The position numbers were made by a program, and so were the translations under genes. A stretch of 64,000 nt of DNA from Leguminivora glycinivorella. Taxonomy: Eukaryota; Arthropoda; Insecta; Lepidoptera; Tortricidae. A model generated the notes under the pieces. That model did not search any database. It was not told the origin of the DNA and was given only the letters and a program-made list of their open reading frames with translations. Positions 10,560-19,129 of the stretch are shown piece by piece. The stretch spans positions 21,320,846 to 21,384,845 of the forward strand of contig NC_062981.1 in NCBI RefSeq assembly GCF_023078275.1, in the 5' to 3' direction. Position 1 is the first letter of the stretch. Each line of letters begins with the position of its first letter.

Positions 10560-10706
10560 TATAGCCCGTTTATGTGTCCCACTGCTGGGCAAAGGCCTCT
10601 CCCTGTGATTTCCACAGCTCCCGTTGGTATGCTATTTCTGGCCAATTAGTCATGAAGGTGTCAAGGTCGTCCCGCCATCTCCGTCTGGGCCTGGGCCCAA
10701 ATGTCT
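10560..10706 (-). pseudogene. LINE ORF2 C-terminal fragment
   Basis: The minus strand translates without interruption from 'GPRPRRRWRDDLDTF' through 'TNWPEIAYQRELWKSQ' to 'GEAFAQQWDT' and a stop. The same C-terminus, 'GEAFAQQWDTTG', occurs in the plus-strand fragment at 43523-43726, so both come from one LINE lineage. It is severely 5'-truncated. Confidence 0.8.
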
Positions 10707-11187
10707 ATAAAAAATGTTTTTGTACCTCTATAAGTGACGGATCCTGAATAGCTAATATTTACTGAAAAAGGGTCAAAACAAACTCAAAATGAAGTGATAA
10801 TTAATGACACTAAAAAACCGTTATTTTTAAACCATTGTCATCCACGCGTCACTCTATTCCCCCCACATATCCATCTTCTATATTTAGTCATCCATAAACG
10901 TCACTGATGATTAGGAACCGTCAACGAACCATATGCGTATACGCACAACTACACAAAAACGTTCGATTTTCAACCGTTATTCTATAAAATTAAGTTTAAA
11001 TTTGGAACGGTGGTGTGTGACAGCTGGGTGCGTATTATCAAACGCGCATAAGGTGCTGATTATACTCCAGGGATATGGAAATAGCCCCCAAGTGCCAGGT
11101 TCGATATTAGTTGTCTGTGATCTCTGTGGTGATATTTTAGGGCGATTTTGAACTTGAATTTCGAACGACTTCCTTAGGGAAATGCCC
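10707..11187. other. No recognisable feature
   Basis: Nothing recognised. The 72-residue frame at 10933-11151 has no family features. Confidence 0.4.
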
Positions 11188-11225
11188 TTTTTAGGGTTCC
11201 GTAGTCAACTAGGAACCCTTATAGT

Positions 11226-11237
11226 TTCGCCATGTCT
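11226..11237. repeat. Target-site duplication of the Penelope-like element (left)
   Basis: 'TTCGCCATGTCT' occurs here and again at 14381-14392, immediately outside the two element ends. In the host MITE this sequence occurs once, so the second copy was made by the insertion. Confidence 0.9.
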
Positions 11238-11681
11238 CGTAAACTAGAACTTTCCTTTGCTAATCCGCGAATCGATAACGTGCAAGTCAATCAGTGCTAA
11301 CCTGTTATAATTACTTGCGTATTTTTTACATGCAATTAATTTTCCCACCCTCCCACCGCAAAAATAAAAATAAATACGCAAATAAATATAACAACCCACC
11401 ACCAAAAATACAAAACTCGACACGTGTTTCGCCTCTCTACGAGGCATCCTCAGGAGCTGATGTTGACGGTCCGAAGTCCCGCAACTGACTGATCGTCCCC
11501 AGAATGGTCGGCCATATTTATACTTTGTCCACCCCCCCTACCAAGCAAGTTAGATGGAAAAATTCGTAATAACGGCGATGACGCAACATTCAACTGCTCA
11601 TTAAGGATTAACCCCCTATTGTTGTACCTAATTATCTCCAACTGTTCTAGAACCCCCAAACGTAGCCCTTTCTCACATACA
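11238..11681 (-). repeat. Left pseudo-LTR (inverted)
   Basis: Exact reverse complement of 13893-14336 apart from about two substitutions. It begins 'CGTAAACTAGAAC' and contains a minus-strand copy of the hammerhead-like motif (11415-11458). The minus-strand frame read here is a mirror of the right arm, not a separate gene. Confidence 0.92.
11415..11458 (-). ncRNA. Hammerhead-ribozyme-like motif (left pseudo-LTR)
   Basis: Same sequence as the motif at 14116-14160, on the minus strand. See that entry for the stems and core residues. Confidence 0.6.
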
Positions 11682-11707
11682 CACAACATCGTGCAGCTGT
11701 CCAGAAT

Positions 11708-12094
11708 GTGTGGTTTAATCAACAGTGCAAGCGTTTGAACGTTGTGCCTAATTACATCCAGTTGCGTTGTAGTAGCAATTCGAGGGCTGCTAAGTTGGCT
11801 GTTAGTAGGGCTCAGAGAATTTGGTTGAACGAAGAATCTCGCCATTGGTTTTCGGTTAGAGATAATTTGAAACTGCATCTTAAAGTGTTGTATTCTGAAC
11901 TCTCATTTAAGTTGCATAATCTCGAGTTTGATATCCTAGACCAAAAGGCGAGATACTTTGCTTCTGAACTTGCACATGAGATGTATACTACTCAGCTAAA
12001 CAAATTGCGTAGGTTAACGGAGTCGAGTTCGAGTTCGTTTTTGAGGGGAGGGAAACGGAACCAACACCTCACCATGACTTCCATCCTCGTGTGA
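11708..12094 (+). CDS. Penelope-like polyprotein, N-terminal segment (frame 2)
   Basis: This 128-residue segment is the region before the reverse transcriptase. It is basic and rich in R, K, S and N ('RAAKLAVSRAQRIW', 'KLHNLEFDILDQKARYF'), and ends in a serine run before 'FLRGGKRN' and a stop at 12092. The frame stays open upstream into the left pseudo-LTR and the first codon used here is GTG, so the true start is not fixed. Downstream, the next segment lies in a different frame and overlaps; reading most plausibly passes from frame 2 to frame 1 in the G/A-rich run 12044-12052, consistent with one base gained or lost. A programmed shift cannot be excluded but I see no classic slippery heptamer. 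Confidence 0.7.
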   Translation: MWFNQQCKRLNVVPNYIQLRCSSNSRAAKLAVSRAQRIWLNEESRHWFSVRDNLKLHLKVLYSELSFKLHNLEFDILDQKARYFASELAHEMYTTQLNKLRRLTESSSSSFLRGGKRNQHLTMTSILV

Positions 12095-14124
12095 AAAATT
12101 TAACTGATGTGGAGTTTTCGGAGAATGAAGTAGAGCTTTTAGGAAAAGGGTTGAAATATAATTTCCAGCCAAAAATAACTCAGGGGACGTTAGAGAATTT
12201 GGCTGTGGATTCAGAGGTAGCGATAGTGCGGGGCCGTGGTGATTTAGATACCAAGACCATGGTGGCCAATGTTATTAAGAGTACTGTTCCGGCACAGGGT
12301 GGTGGATTTAGTTCTGATGGTTTGGCACTGAGAACTATTCAACAGAAAGTGCGAGAAAATGATTTGGTAGTTTCGAAAGCAGACAAAGGAAATTGCATTG
12401 TTATTATGGAGAAAGGAAGTTATAATCAGAAAGTTCTTGATCTGATTCAAGGTGATGGCTTTTCGAGTTTGCAGAGAGACCCAACTCCAGGATTCCAGAA
12501 AGATCTGAGACAGGCAATTAAGAACTCTATGTTTGTTTTTGAAACTGAACATCAGAAGAGCATGGTTGTGCCAATGAATCCACGAGCTCCTATTCTTTAT
12601 GGGCTACCTAAGATTCATAAGGATAACATTCCAGTTCGTCCAGTGGTCTCATATTTGGGTGCACCAACTTATAATCTAGCTAAGAGGTTGAATCACATTA
12701 TTAGAGAAAAGTCTCAGTTTCGGCCGAAGTTTTGTTTGAGGAATAGTTTGCAGTTAATAGAAAAGATCAAAGATATTATTATTCCAGATAATGCTGTCTT
12801 GCTTTCGTTGGATGTAGATAGTTTGTTTACGAATGTGCCGTATGGGGAGACTTTGGATATTCTAAGGGACCTTTTTGAAAAGCAACGTTTACATCCAGGG
12901 GAGGTAGATGAGTTGATAGATCTAACTGCTATATGTATGAAACATAATTATTTTAGATTCGGGGGACAGTATTATTTGCAAAGTGATGGTTTAGCCATGG
13001 GTTCTCCACTGAGTCCTTTAATGGCGGATATCTTTATGGACCACTTTGAGAACCAGCATATTGCAGGGAATGATAATATATTGTATTACTTCAGATACGT
13101 AGATGATTTGATTATTTGTTGGACGGGGAGTATGGACCTGCTGGATGAATTTGTTACTGGGCTTAATAGTAAACATCCAAAGATCAAGTTTAAGAAGGAA
13201 CTAGAGCAAGACAAGTCATTGAATTTTCTAGATTTGACCATTACTAGAGTTAATAATAGTCATCAATTTCAAATTTACCGCAAGCCCACACATACTGATA
13301 CAGTTATACCAGCTTCTTCTACACACCCTTGGCAGCATAGATTGGCCGCTTTTCACTGTTATGTGCATAGGATGTTGTCTGTGCCTCTTTCTGAAGAACA
13401 CTATCGAGCCGAATTGGACAATATTTACCACTTGGCAGTTTCGAACGGTTATGATAAATCAATCGTTGATGGCATCATCAGAAAGAAGCGAATGGTTATG
13501 GTTAACAATATGTTGTATGCGGCACGTCCTTCTGAACCGGTTAAGAGGTGTCAAGCGAGCATTACTTATGTTGGCAAAGTGTCAGAGGACATTTATAAGA
13601 TTTTGAAGTCAAACGGCATTCCTGTGGCCTTTAGGACAAATAACACTTTGCACTCCAAGCTTTGTAACGGCAAAGATAGGATCGAGAAAGGGAAAAAATC
13701 TGGGGTTTATAAGTTGAGCTGTGATGTTTGTAACAAAGTGTACGTGGGCCAAACGGGCCGCAATTTCACTACTAGGTATAAGGAGCATATGGCATCATAC
13801 AGGCACAACCATCCAGAGAGATCCAATTTTGCAAAGCATTTGATAGAGAGTGACCATACTGTATCAGAGAATCATTCTTTTGATGTTTTACATGTATGTG
13901 AGAAAGGGCTGCGTTTGGGGGTTCTAGAACAGTTGGAGATAATTAGGTACAACAATAGGGGGTTAATCCTTAATGAGCAGTTGAATGTTGCGTCATCGCC
14001 GTTATTACGAATTTTTCCATCTAACTTGCTTGGTAGGGGGGGTGGACAAAGTATAAATATGGCCGACCATTCTGGGGACGATCAGTCAGTTGCGGGACTT
14101 CGGACCGTCAACATCAGCTCCTGA
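12046..14124 (+). CDS. Penelope-like reverse transcriptase with GIY-YIG endonuclease
   Basis: The open frame runs about 690 residues to the stop at 14122. Counting from 12091, RT motif A is near 236-250 ('LLSLDVDSLFTNVP'), motif B near 298-315 ('DGLAMGSPLSPLMADIF'), the catalytic 'YVDD' near 336, motif D 'NFLDLTI' near 376, and 'YRKPTHTD' follows. The C-terminal endonuclease has 'GVYKLSCDVCNKVYVGQTGR' near 537-556, the GIY-YIG signature with the CxxC typical of Penelope EN, then 'TTRYKEHM' and 'FAKHLIESDHT' with conserved H residues. RT copies the element RNA and EN nicks the target. The last 77 residues are encoded inside the right pseudo-LTR. RT and EN domains have no stops or shifts. Only the junction with the upstream segment is broken. 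Confidence 0.93.
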   Translation, partial: GRETEPTPHHDFHPRVKNLTDVEFSENEVELLGKGLKYNFQPKITQGTLENLAVDSEVAIVRGRGDLDTKTMVANVIKSTVPAQGGGFSSDGLALRTIQQKVRENDLVVSKADKGNCIVIMEKGSYNQKVLDLIQGDGFSSLQRDPTPGFQKDLRQAIKNSMFVFETEHQKSMVVPMNPRAPILYGLPKIHKDNIPVRPVVSYLGAPTYNLAKRLNHIIREKSQFRPKFCLRNSLQLIEKIKDIIIPDNAVLLSLDVDSLFTNVPYGETLDILRDLFEKQRLHPGEVDELIDLTAICMKHNYFRFGGQYYLQSDGLAMGSPLSPLMADIFMDHFENQHIAGNDNILYYFRYVDDLIICWTGSMDLLDEFVTGLNSKHPKIKFKKELEQDKSLNFLDLTITRVNNSHQFQIYRKPTHTDTVIPASSTHPWQHRLAAFHCYVHRMLSVPLSEEHYRAELDNIYHLAVSNGYDKSIVDGIIRKKRMVMVNNMLYAARPSEPVKRCQASITYVGKVSEDIYKILKSNGIPVAFRTNNTLHSKLCNGKDRIEKGKKSGVYKLSCDVCNKVYVGQTGRNFTTRYKEHMASYRHNHPERSNFAKHLIESDHTVSENHSFDVLHVCEKGLRLGVLEQLEIIRYNNRGLILNEQLNVASSPLLRIFPSNLLGRGGGQSINMADHSGDDQSVAGLRTVNISS

Positions 14125-14336
14125 GGATGCCTCGTAGAGAGGCGAAACACGTGTCGAGTTTTGTATTTTTGGTGGTGGGTTGTTATATTTATTTGCGTAT
14201 TTATTTTTATTTTTGCGGCGGGAGGGTGGGAAAATTAATTGCATGTAAAAAATACGCAAGTAATTATAACAGGTTAGCACTGATTGACTTGCACGTTATC
14301 GATTCGCGGATTAGCAAAGGAAAGTTCTAGTTTACG
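13893..14336 (+). repeat. Right pseudo-LTR
   Basis: 444 bp, reverse complement of 11238-11681, ending 'GTTCTAGTTTACG'. It contains the 3' end of the coding region, the stop codon and a plus-strand hammerhead-like motif just after it. Confidence 0.92.
14116..14160 (+). ncRNA. Hammerhead-ribozyme-like motif (right pseudo-LTR)
   Basis: Order of parts: stem I strand 'AGCTC' (14116-14120); core 'CTGAGGA', matching CUGANGA (14121-14127); one extra T; stem II 'GCCTC'-'GTAGA'-'GAGGC' (14129-14143); core 'GAAA' (14144-14147); short stem III in 'CACGTG'; then 'TC' with the expected cleavage after C14155; and stem I partner 'GAGTT' (14156-14160). PLEs are known to carry minimal hammerheads with short stem III in their pseudo-LTRs. 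The extra T before stem II is non-canonical, so activity is not assured. Confidence 0.65.
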
Positions 14337-14392
14337 ATTAACATGGATTTCCGCAAAGTAACGCCTGATTCCATCGATTATTCGCCATGTCT
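14337..14392 (+). other. Penelope one-sided 44-bp extension and right TSD
   Basis: 14337-14380 has no counterpart at the left end, as expected for the asymmetric tail of Penelope elements. 14381-14392 is the right copy of the 12-bp target duplication. Confidence 0.85.
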
Positions 14393-15092
14393 GTCTGTCC
14401 GTCCGTCCGCGGATAATCTCAGTAACCGTTAGCACTAGAAAGCTGAAATTTGGTACCAATATGTATATCAATCACGCCAACAAAGTGCAAAAATAAAAAA
14501 TGGAAAAAAATGTTTTATAAGGGTACTCCCCCTACATGTAAAGTGGGGGCGGATTGTTTTTTTTCATTCCAACCCCAACGTGTGATATATTGTTGGATAG
14601 GTACTTAAAAATAAATAAGGGTTTACTAAGATCGTTTTCTGATAATATTAATATTTTCGGAAATAATCGCTCCTAAAGGAAAAAAAGTGCGCCCCCCCCC
14701 CTCTAACCTTTGAACCATATGTTTAAAAAATATGAAAAACATCACAAAAGTAGAACTTTATAAAGACTTTCTAGGAAAATTGTTTTTAACTTGATAGGTT
14801 CAGTAGTTTTTGAGAAAAATACGAAAAACTACGGAACCCTACACTGAGCGTGGCCCGACACGCTCTTGGCCGGTTTTTTTACTTACCTACTTACTTGTTA
14901 TTTACCCACACATTTATTATTATTAGGAGTATTAAAAAGTGTTCATGTTTACGAACATTTGTAAAATAATTTAGATGAAAGAAAGCAATCCGAGAACTTG
15001 ACGGTTACTTTTGTTCTAACCCTACGTACACTGGACAATGTCCACTAAGTATCTACTAGACATTAAGTACCATAATTACATGTTAAAACATT

Positions 15093-15335
15093 AAGGACCG
15101 TTTAAACTTTGCACCGTGCCTTTTGAGGTCGTAATGAACAACTTTTATTATGGGACCAATGCTGAAATCGCAAAAAAAAATTGGCTGTTTCATACATTTC
15201 GACTCTCATGATGTCGCTGATTCTCATTCCATAGAACAGCCAATTTGTTTTTGCGATTTCAGCATTGTTCCCAGAATAAAAGTTGTTCATTATGAGCTCA
15301 AAAGTCACTATAAAAAGGTTGAACGGTCCTTTTTA
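15093..15335. mobile_element. Hairpin MITE
   Basis: 'AAGGACCGTTTAAAC' at the left is mirrored by 'GTTGAACGGTCCTTTTT' at the right. The inner arms share 'AATGAACAACTTTTATT' and 'GCTGAAATCGCAAAAA' in inverted orientation, leaving a loop near 15200-15225. The two overlapping short frames here are artefacts of the palindrome. Confidence 0.8.
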
Positions 15336-15832
15336 TTTGACCCTGTATATTTTTAAACACTTAGTAACAATGCATTCACTAGTTTAAAGCATCTAATTCT
15401 TCATTTCTATAAAACACTCCTAAGCTAAAACAGTTTTATGCTGAAACATGTGACGTCACAAATCCCTTTCATTCTGACAGTCTGTCTGTCAGAGTCGTGA
15501 CGTGTGCATCCAATCTGCCAGTCTGTTGTGTTTTGCGTTATTTCAGTGCCAATGTTATGACTGGCTTGGCTACCAAAAAAGTAAAAAAATAGGCTGAAAT
15601 AGATAAACGTCCATTATTTCTTAGCGACTTTAGCAATAAAATATCTGTAGCATTAAAAAGTAATAAGTATAAACTTTCAAGCGAATTTTGAAATTATTTT
15701 TGATCTAAAATATGTTTTAAGATATACATACAAGCATATAATATAATAATCTTATTTGTTTGTGTTTGTACCTTTATTCGTGATAAAAATATAATTATGA
15801 TTTATATATTCCGTATCGGGACAGACAAAGTA
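15336..15832. other. No recognisable feature
   Basis: AT-rich. Contains a short GTCTGTCTGTC tract with partial dyad near 15475-15492. Nothing else recognised. Confidence 0.4.
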
Positions 15833-17053
15833 AAAAACCGGACAAGAGCGTGTCGGGCCACGCTCAGTGTAGGGTTCCGTAGTTTTCCGTATTTTTCTCA
15901 AAAACTATTAAACCTATCAAGTTGAAAATAATTTTCCTAGAAAGTCTTTATAAAGTTCTACTTTTATGATTTTTTTCATATTTTTTAAACATATGGTTCA
16001 AAAGGTAGCGATTATTTCCGAAAATATTAATATTATCAAAAAACGATGTTAGTAAACCCTTATTCATTTTTAAATACCTATTCAACAATATATCACACGT
16101 TGGGGTTGGAATGAAAAAAAAAAACAGACCCCACTTTATATGTAGGGGGGTTACCCTAATAAAACATTTTTTTCCGTTTTTAGGGTTCCGTAGTCAACTA
16201 GGAACCTTATAGTTTCGCCATGTCTGTCTGTCCGTCCGTCCGTCCGCGGATAATCTCAGTAACTGTTAGCACTAGAAAGCTGAAATTTGGTACCAATATG
16301 TATATGAATCACGCCGACAAAGTGCAAAAATAAAAAACCGGCCAAGTGCGAGTCGGACTCGCCCACCGAGGGTCCCGTACAAACTTTCTTTCAAACTACC
16401 TAGTTAAAATAATCTCATGTTTTCATATAACTCTAATGACTTGACTAGAAGACAAAAGTATAGGTACTAATGAGCATTATTATGTATAGCGCCATCTCTT
16501 CGTGAACCGCTAACTAATTTGCGCGACCTGTATACTATGTTGGTTTTTCAGGGATAATTCTTTATAATGTTAACCGATTTAAACAGTTTTTACTTTATTG
16601 GAAAGAAGACGGTTTACGTAACATCTCGTATTAATTTGAAGTACGATATACATTCGCAAGGGTGGGTAACTTGAAAGTAAAAATATGAAAAGTTTTTTGT
16701 GAATAAAAAAAAAAGTTTCCAAGATACAAACACGATTATATTTTTCCTGTAATATTTAGCATAAAACCAATGTTTCCTAAAATTTTCATAATTTTTAGTT
16801 GGTAAACTTCGGAGATAAGGGGGGGGGAACGGTATTTTTTTTTACATTTTCCTTCAAAATTCTTTTTTTTTTCACACAACAAAAAAATTATAAAAAATAG
16901 TTTATTTACGTTCAATTTGCGCTCTTTCTAACGATATCCCACTTGATCTAGTAACTTGAAATTTACAGTTTGCCATTTTCTCACAGACCAACCCCTATAG
17001 ACATCTATTACAAGACGACTCGCGGTCGCCAGCCTTCTTAGTATTTGCACTGA

Positions 17054-17087
17054 TATAAGCGCGGGCGCTCGCCGTGCCCGATCAGTA
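17054..17087 (+). promoter_or_regulatory. TATA box and initiator of the P-like element
   Basis: 'TATAAG' at 17054-17059 and initiator-like 'TCAGTA' at 17082-17087. Taking the A at 17084 as +1 puts the TATA box at -30, the usual insect spacing. The first long frame starts 83 bases downstream. Confidence 0.6.
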
Positions 17088-17166
17088 TCGACCAAGTAAC
17101 AGACCCGAAAGCAGCGCGTGTTTTTCGCACAAAAAAATTGGAAAAGGGTATTTTGATGCCTTAAAG

Positions 17167-17250
17167 ATGTCCACCTGTAGTGTGAAATGGTGTGGAAAGG
17201 TAACAAGAAGCTCAAATTTAAAAACAGACGGCATTACATTCCACAAATAA
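17167..17250 (+). pseudogene. THAP-domain first exon fragment (P-like transposase)
   Basis: Reads 27 codons from ATG 17167 to TAA 17248. The N-terminus has 'MSTCSVKWCGK', giving the CX4C first half of the C2CH THAP zinc finger, and ends 'GITFHK', the (I/V)-(S/T)-F-H motif near the middle of the domain. A further C and H would lie in the next exon. The sequence at the break is 'CACAAATAAGTCAT'; one base change (A to G at 17247) would give a consensus splice donor GTAAGT, so a donor may have been lost, leaving the stop. A two-codon upstream frame sits at 17156-17164. Position -3 of the start is A. The overlapping frame starting at 17187 is a shadow. A captured host THAP gene is the alternative to a P transposase. 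Confidence 0.65.
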
Positions 17251-18207
17251 GTCATATTTATAATTTATTCAGAGCCGGCATAGGTCAACTTACATTGGCC
17301 ACTTACGCGTCAGTAGAGGGACAGTCATACTTCTGTCCCTTTTCATCTGGCGCGACTGCCCGCCGTCCTTGAAACGGCCAATCACAGCGCGCTTAACGCA
17401 TTCCCCGCCCGCTCCTCGCACCCCAAACACTGGTGACTCGTATCGCAAACCAAATATACAAGACTGCCACTCTATAGGAGGTTCTCTGTGCATTTTCTAC
17501 AATTAAAATTCATAAATTAAAAAAAATTATACTTTCTATTTGTAGAGGTTTACAATGTTCATAACTATTCCAAATTTCAAGTTGATAGCATTAGTAGTTC
17601 TCGAGATATTTAGGAATGTGACAGACGGACAGACAGACGGACAGACAGACGGACAGAGTCGCACCATAAGGGTTCCTGTTTGTACCTTTTTGGTACGGAA
17701 CCCTAAAAATGGAAAAAAATGTTTTATTAGGGTAACCCTAACGTGTGATATATTTTTGGATAGGTATTTAAAAATGAATAAGGGTTTGCTAAGATCGTTT
17801 TTTGATAATATTTATATTTTCGGAAATAATCGCTCCTAAAGGAAAAAAAAGTGCGTCCCCCCCCCTCTAACTTTTGAACCATATGTTTAAAAAATATGAA
17901 AAAATCACAAAAGTAGAACTTTATAAAGACTTTCTAGGAAAATTGTTTTGAACTTGATAGGTTCAGTAGTTTTTGAGAAAAATACGGAAAACTACGGAAC
18001 CCTACACTGAGCGTAGCCCGACACGCTCTTGGCCGGTTTTTTATTTTTGCGCTTTGTTGGCGTGATTAATATACATATTGGTACCAAATTCCAGCTTTCT
18101 AGTGCTAACGGTTACTGAGATTATCCGCGGACGGACGGACGGACGGACGGACAGACAGACATGGCGAAACTATAAGGGTTCCTAGTTGACTACGGAACCC
18201 TAAAAAT

Positions 18208-19129
18208 TGCAGAGTGTTTTTGTTATTTCATCATATAGGTACCTACTCGTACTTGCAAAAAACCTAAAGGGGTCTTTAATTTGAAATAGGCTAGTTTAAA
18301 TTCAATTGCAGTTGATATCTTAATACTCGTAATTAACTTAAAATCTCCATTTCCATGCAATGTAAACAGATGTAAATGTGTTGTCCTATTTTTAAGACAC
18401 TTTACTTTTGTCTGGGGACTTTTAAGTGCCGCCAAAGTGCGGTATTAATAAAGTTCCGTCTGGAAACTTGGTCGCCACTAGTGATGGGAACAGGGAATAT
18501 TAGTCACAGCGGGAATGTTCCCTTAATAATAGTCAGGGGAACGTAAGGTGGCAAAATTCCGACGAAAAATCCTCTTGTTCTTTTGAAGTTGGTTAAAATA
18601 TTATTTGAAGTACGTTATTCAACTAAATCAACCATTACATATCTTTTCTTTGTTAGCTTGAAAAGAACCGACTAATTACTTGACGTCTTGCTGTTTATTT
18701 TACATTTTATTTGCATTTAGAACCTAATTGTAATATTGTCAGTGATGTAATAGTTAATATTAAAATAAAAACTGTTTCGCAAAATGAGATGCGAAAAGGT
18801 TACATTTCATGTCTTTAAAATAAACTCTAGGATTGGAAATATTTAATAATTTAATCAGGAATGTCTCCCGTAACTTCACTAGTTGGAACACACAGACAGA
18901 CGGAACAAAACAATCGCGCAATAAGGCGACAATAAAATTGAACTTGTTGTCGTTTTACAAGTTTCTTTATTTCACATTCGTAAATTGAATATTGTTATTT
19001 TATTTATGTATAGACATACATTAGCTACATATTAAACTGACCTCCAACGTTTCAGGGACGGTAGTCGTCTTTATACTGTGGCATTGTCCCCGTGGTTTCG
19101 GAATAAGGGGCAAATAAGAAATTTTGCCC
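18208..19129. other. No recognisable feature
   Basis: AT-rich. Contains 'GGGAACAGGGAATATT' and 'GGGAATGTTCCCTTAAT' near 18485-18525, a local dyad. No gene recognised. Confidence 0.4.

Larger units (their letters stand above)
11238..14380 (+). mobile_element. Penelope-like retroelement, nearly full length
   Basis: A 3.14-kb retroelement: 444-bp left inverted repeat (11238-11681), coding region for reverse transcriptase plus GIY-YIG endonuclease, 444-bp right inverted repeat (13893-14336), then a 44-bp extension (14337-14380). It is flanked by a 12-bp target duplication. Inverted pseudo-LTRs with a short one-sided tail are known for PLEs. The arms differ by only about two bases, so the insertion is recent. 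The coding region has one apparent frame break near 12045-12055, so this copy may not be autonomous. Confidence 0.93.
11188..14880 (+). mobile_element. (GTCY)n MITE, family A, interrupted by a Penelope-like element
   Basis: The MITE begins at 11188 with 'TTTTAGGGTTCCGTAGTC', breaks after 'TTCGCCATGTCT' at 11237, and resumes at 14381-14880, ending 'CGACACGCTCTTGGCCGG' plus a T run. Other copies (15833-18207 nest, 45634, 50749) show the same ends. It belongs to the lepidopteran MITE type with (GTCY)n microsatellites. Confidence 0.85.
16982..17490 (+). mobile_element. P-element-like non-autonomous transposon with THAP exon relic
   Basis: 509 bp flanked by perfect 8-bp direct repeats 'CATTTTCT' (16974-16981 and 17491-17498). 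The termini are imperfect inverted repeats of about 20 bp, 'CACAGACCAACCCCTATAGA' against 'CACAGAGAACCTCCTATAGA'. Inside are a core promoter and a reading frame starting like a THAP zinc finger. P-superfamily transposases begin with a THAP domain and P elements make 8-bp duplications, so this is most simply an internally deleted P-like element. hAT elements also make 8-bp duplications but do not normally carry THAP. Confidence 0.72.
16337..17708 (+). mobile_element. Inner (GTCY)n MITE, family B, carrying a P-like insertion
   Basis: Starts 'CCGGCCAAGTGCGAGTCGG' and ends 'TTTGGTACGGAACCCTAAAAA' after a (GGACAGAC)n tract at 17625-17656. It is related to but distinct from family A. The segment 16982-17490 is a foreign 509-bp insertion flanked by an 8-bp duplication. 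Confidence 0.75.
16181..18033 (+). mobile_element. Middle family A MITE (forward), split at about 16337/17708
   Basis: 16181-16336 carries the 5' part of family A ('AGGGTTCCGTAGTCAACT', GTCY tract). 17709-18033 carries its 3' part, ending 'CGACACGCTCTTGGCCGG'. The break falls in the same A-rich site at which this element itself entered the outer copy. Confidence 0.75.
15833..18207 (-). mobile_element. Outer family A MITE (reverse), split at about 16181/18034
   Basis: 15833-16180 is the right part of a family A MITE in reverse ('GAGCGTGTCGGGCCACGCTC' near its start). Its continuation, 'GCGCTTTGTTGGCGTGATTA' to 'CTACGGAACCCTAAAAA', is found at about 18034-18207. Everything between is inserted at the A-rich spot where intact family A copies read 'AATAAAAAATGG'. 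Confidence 0.75.

Noticed and set aside
11244..11878. Minus-strand frames in the left arm of the Penelope element
   Set aside because: They are the reverse complement of the right arm (identical peptides), so they mirror the inverted repeat and are not separate genes.
12040..12060. Programmed -1 frameshift in the Penelope ORF
   Set aside because: No X-XXY-YYZ heptamer or obvious downstream pseudoknot; a simple indel or read error is more likely. Kept only as a checkable question.
14116..14160. Reading the stem-loop after the Penelope stop codon as a transcription terminator
   Set aside because: Core CTGANGA and GAAA residues at the right places favour a hammerhead-like motif; there is no U-tract typical of a bacterial terminator and this is a eukaryotic element.
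17187..17372. 61-residue frame overlapping the THAP relic
   Set aside because: Different frame from the THAP-like motif, with no recognisable domain. The 17167 start fits both motif and promoter spacing.
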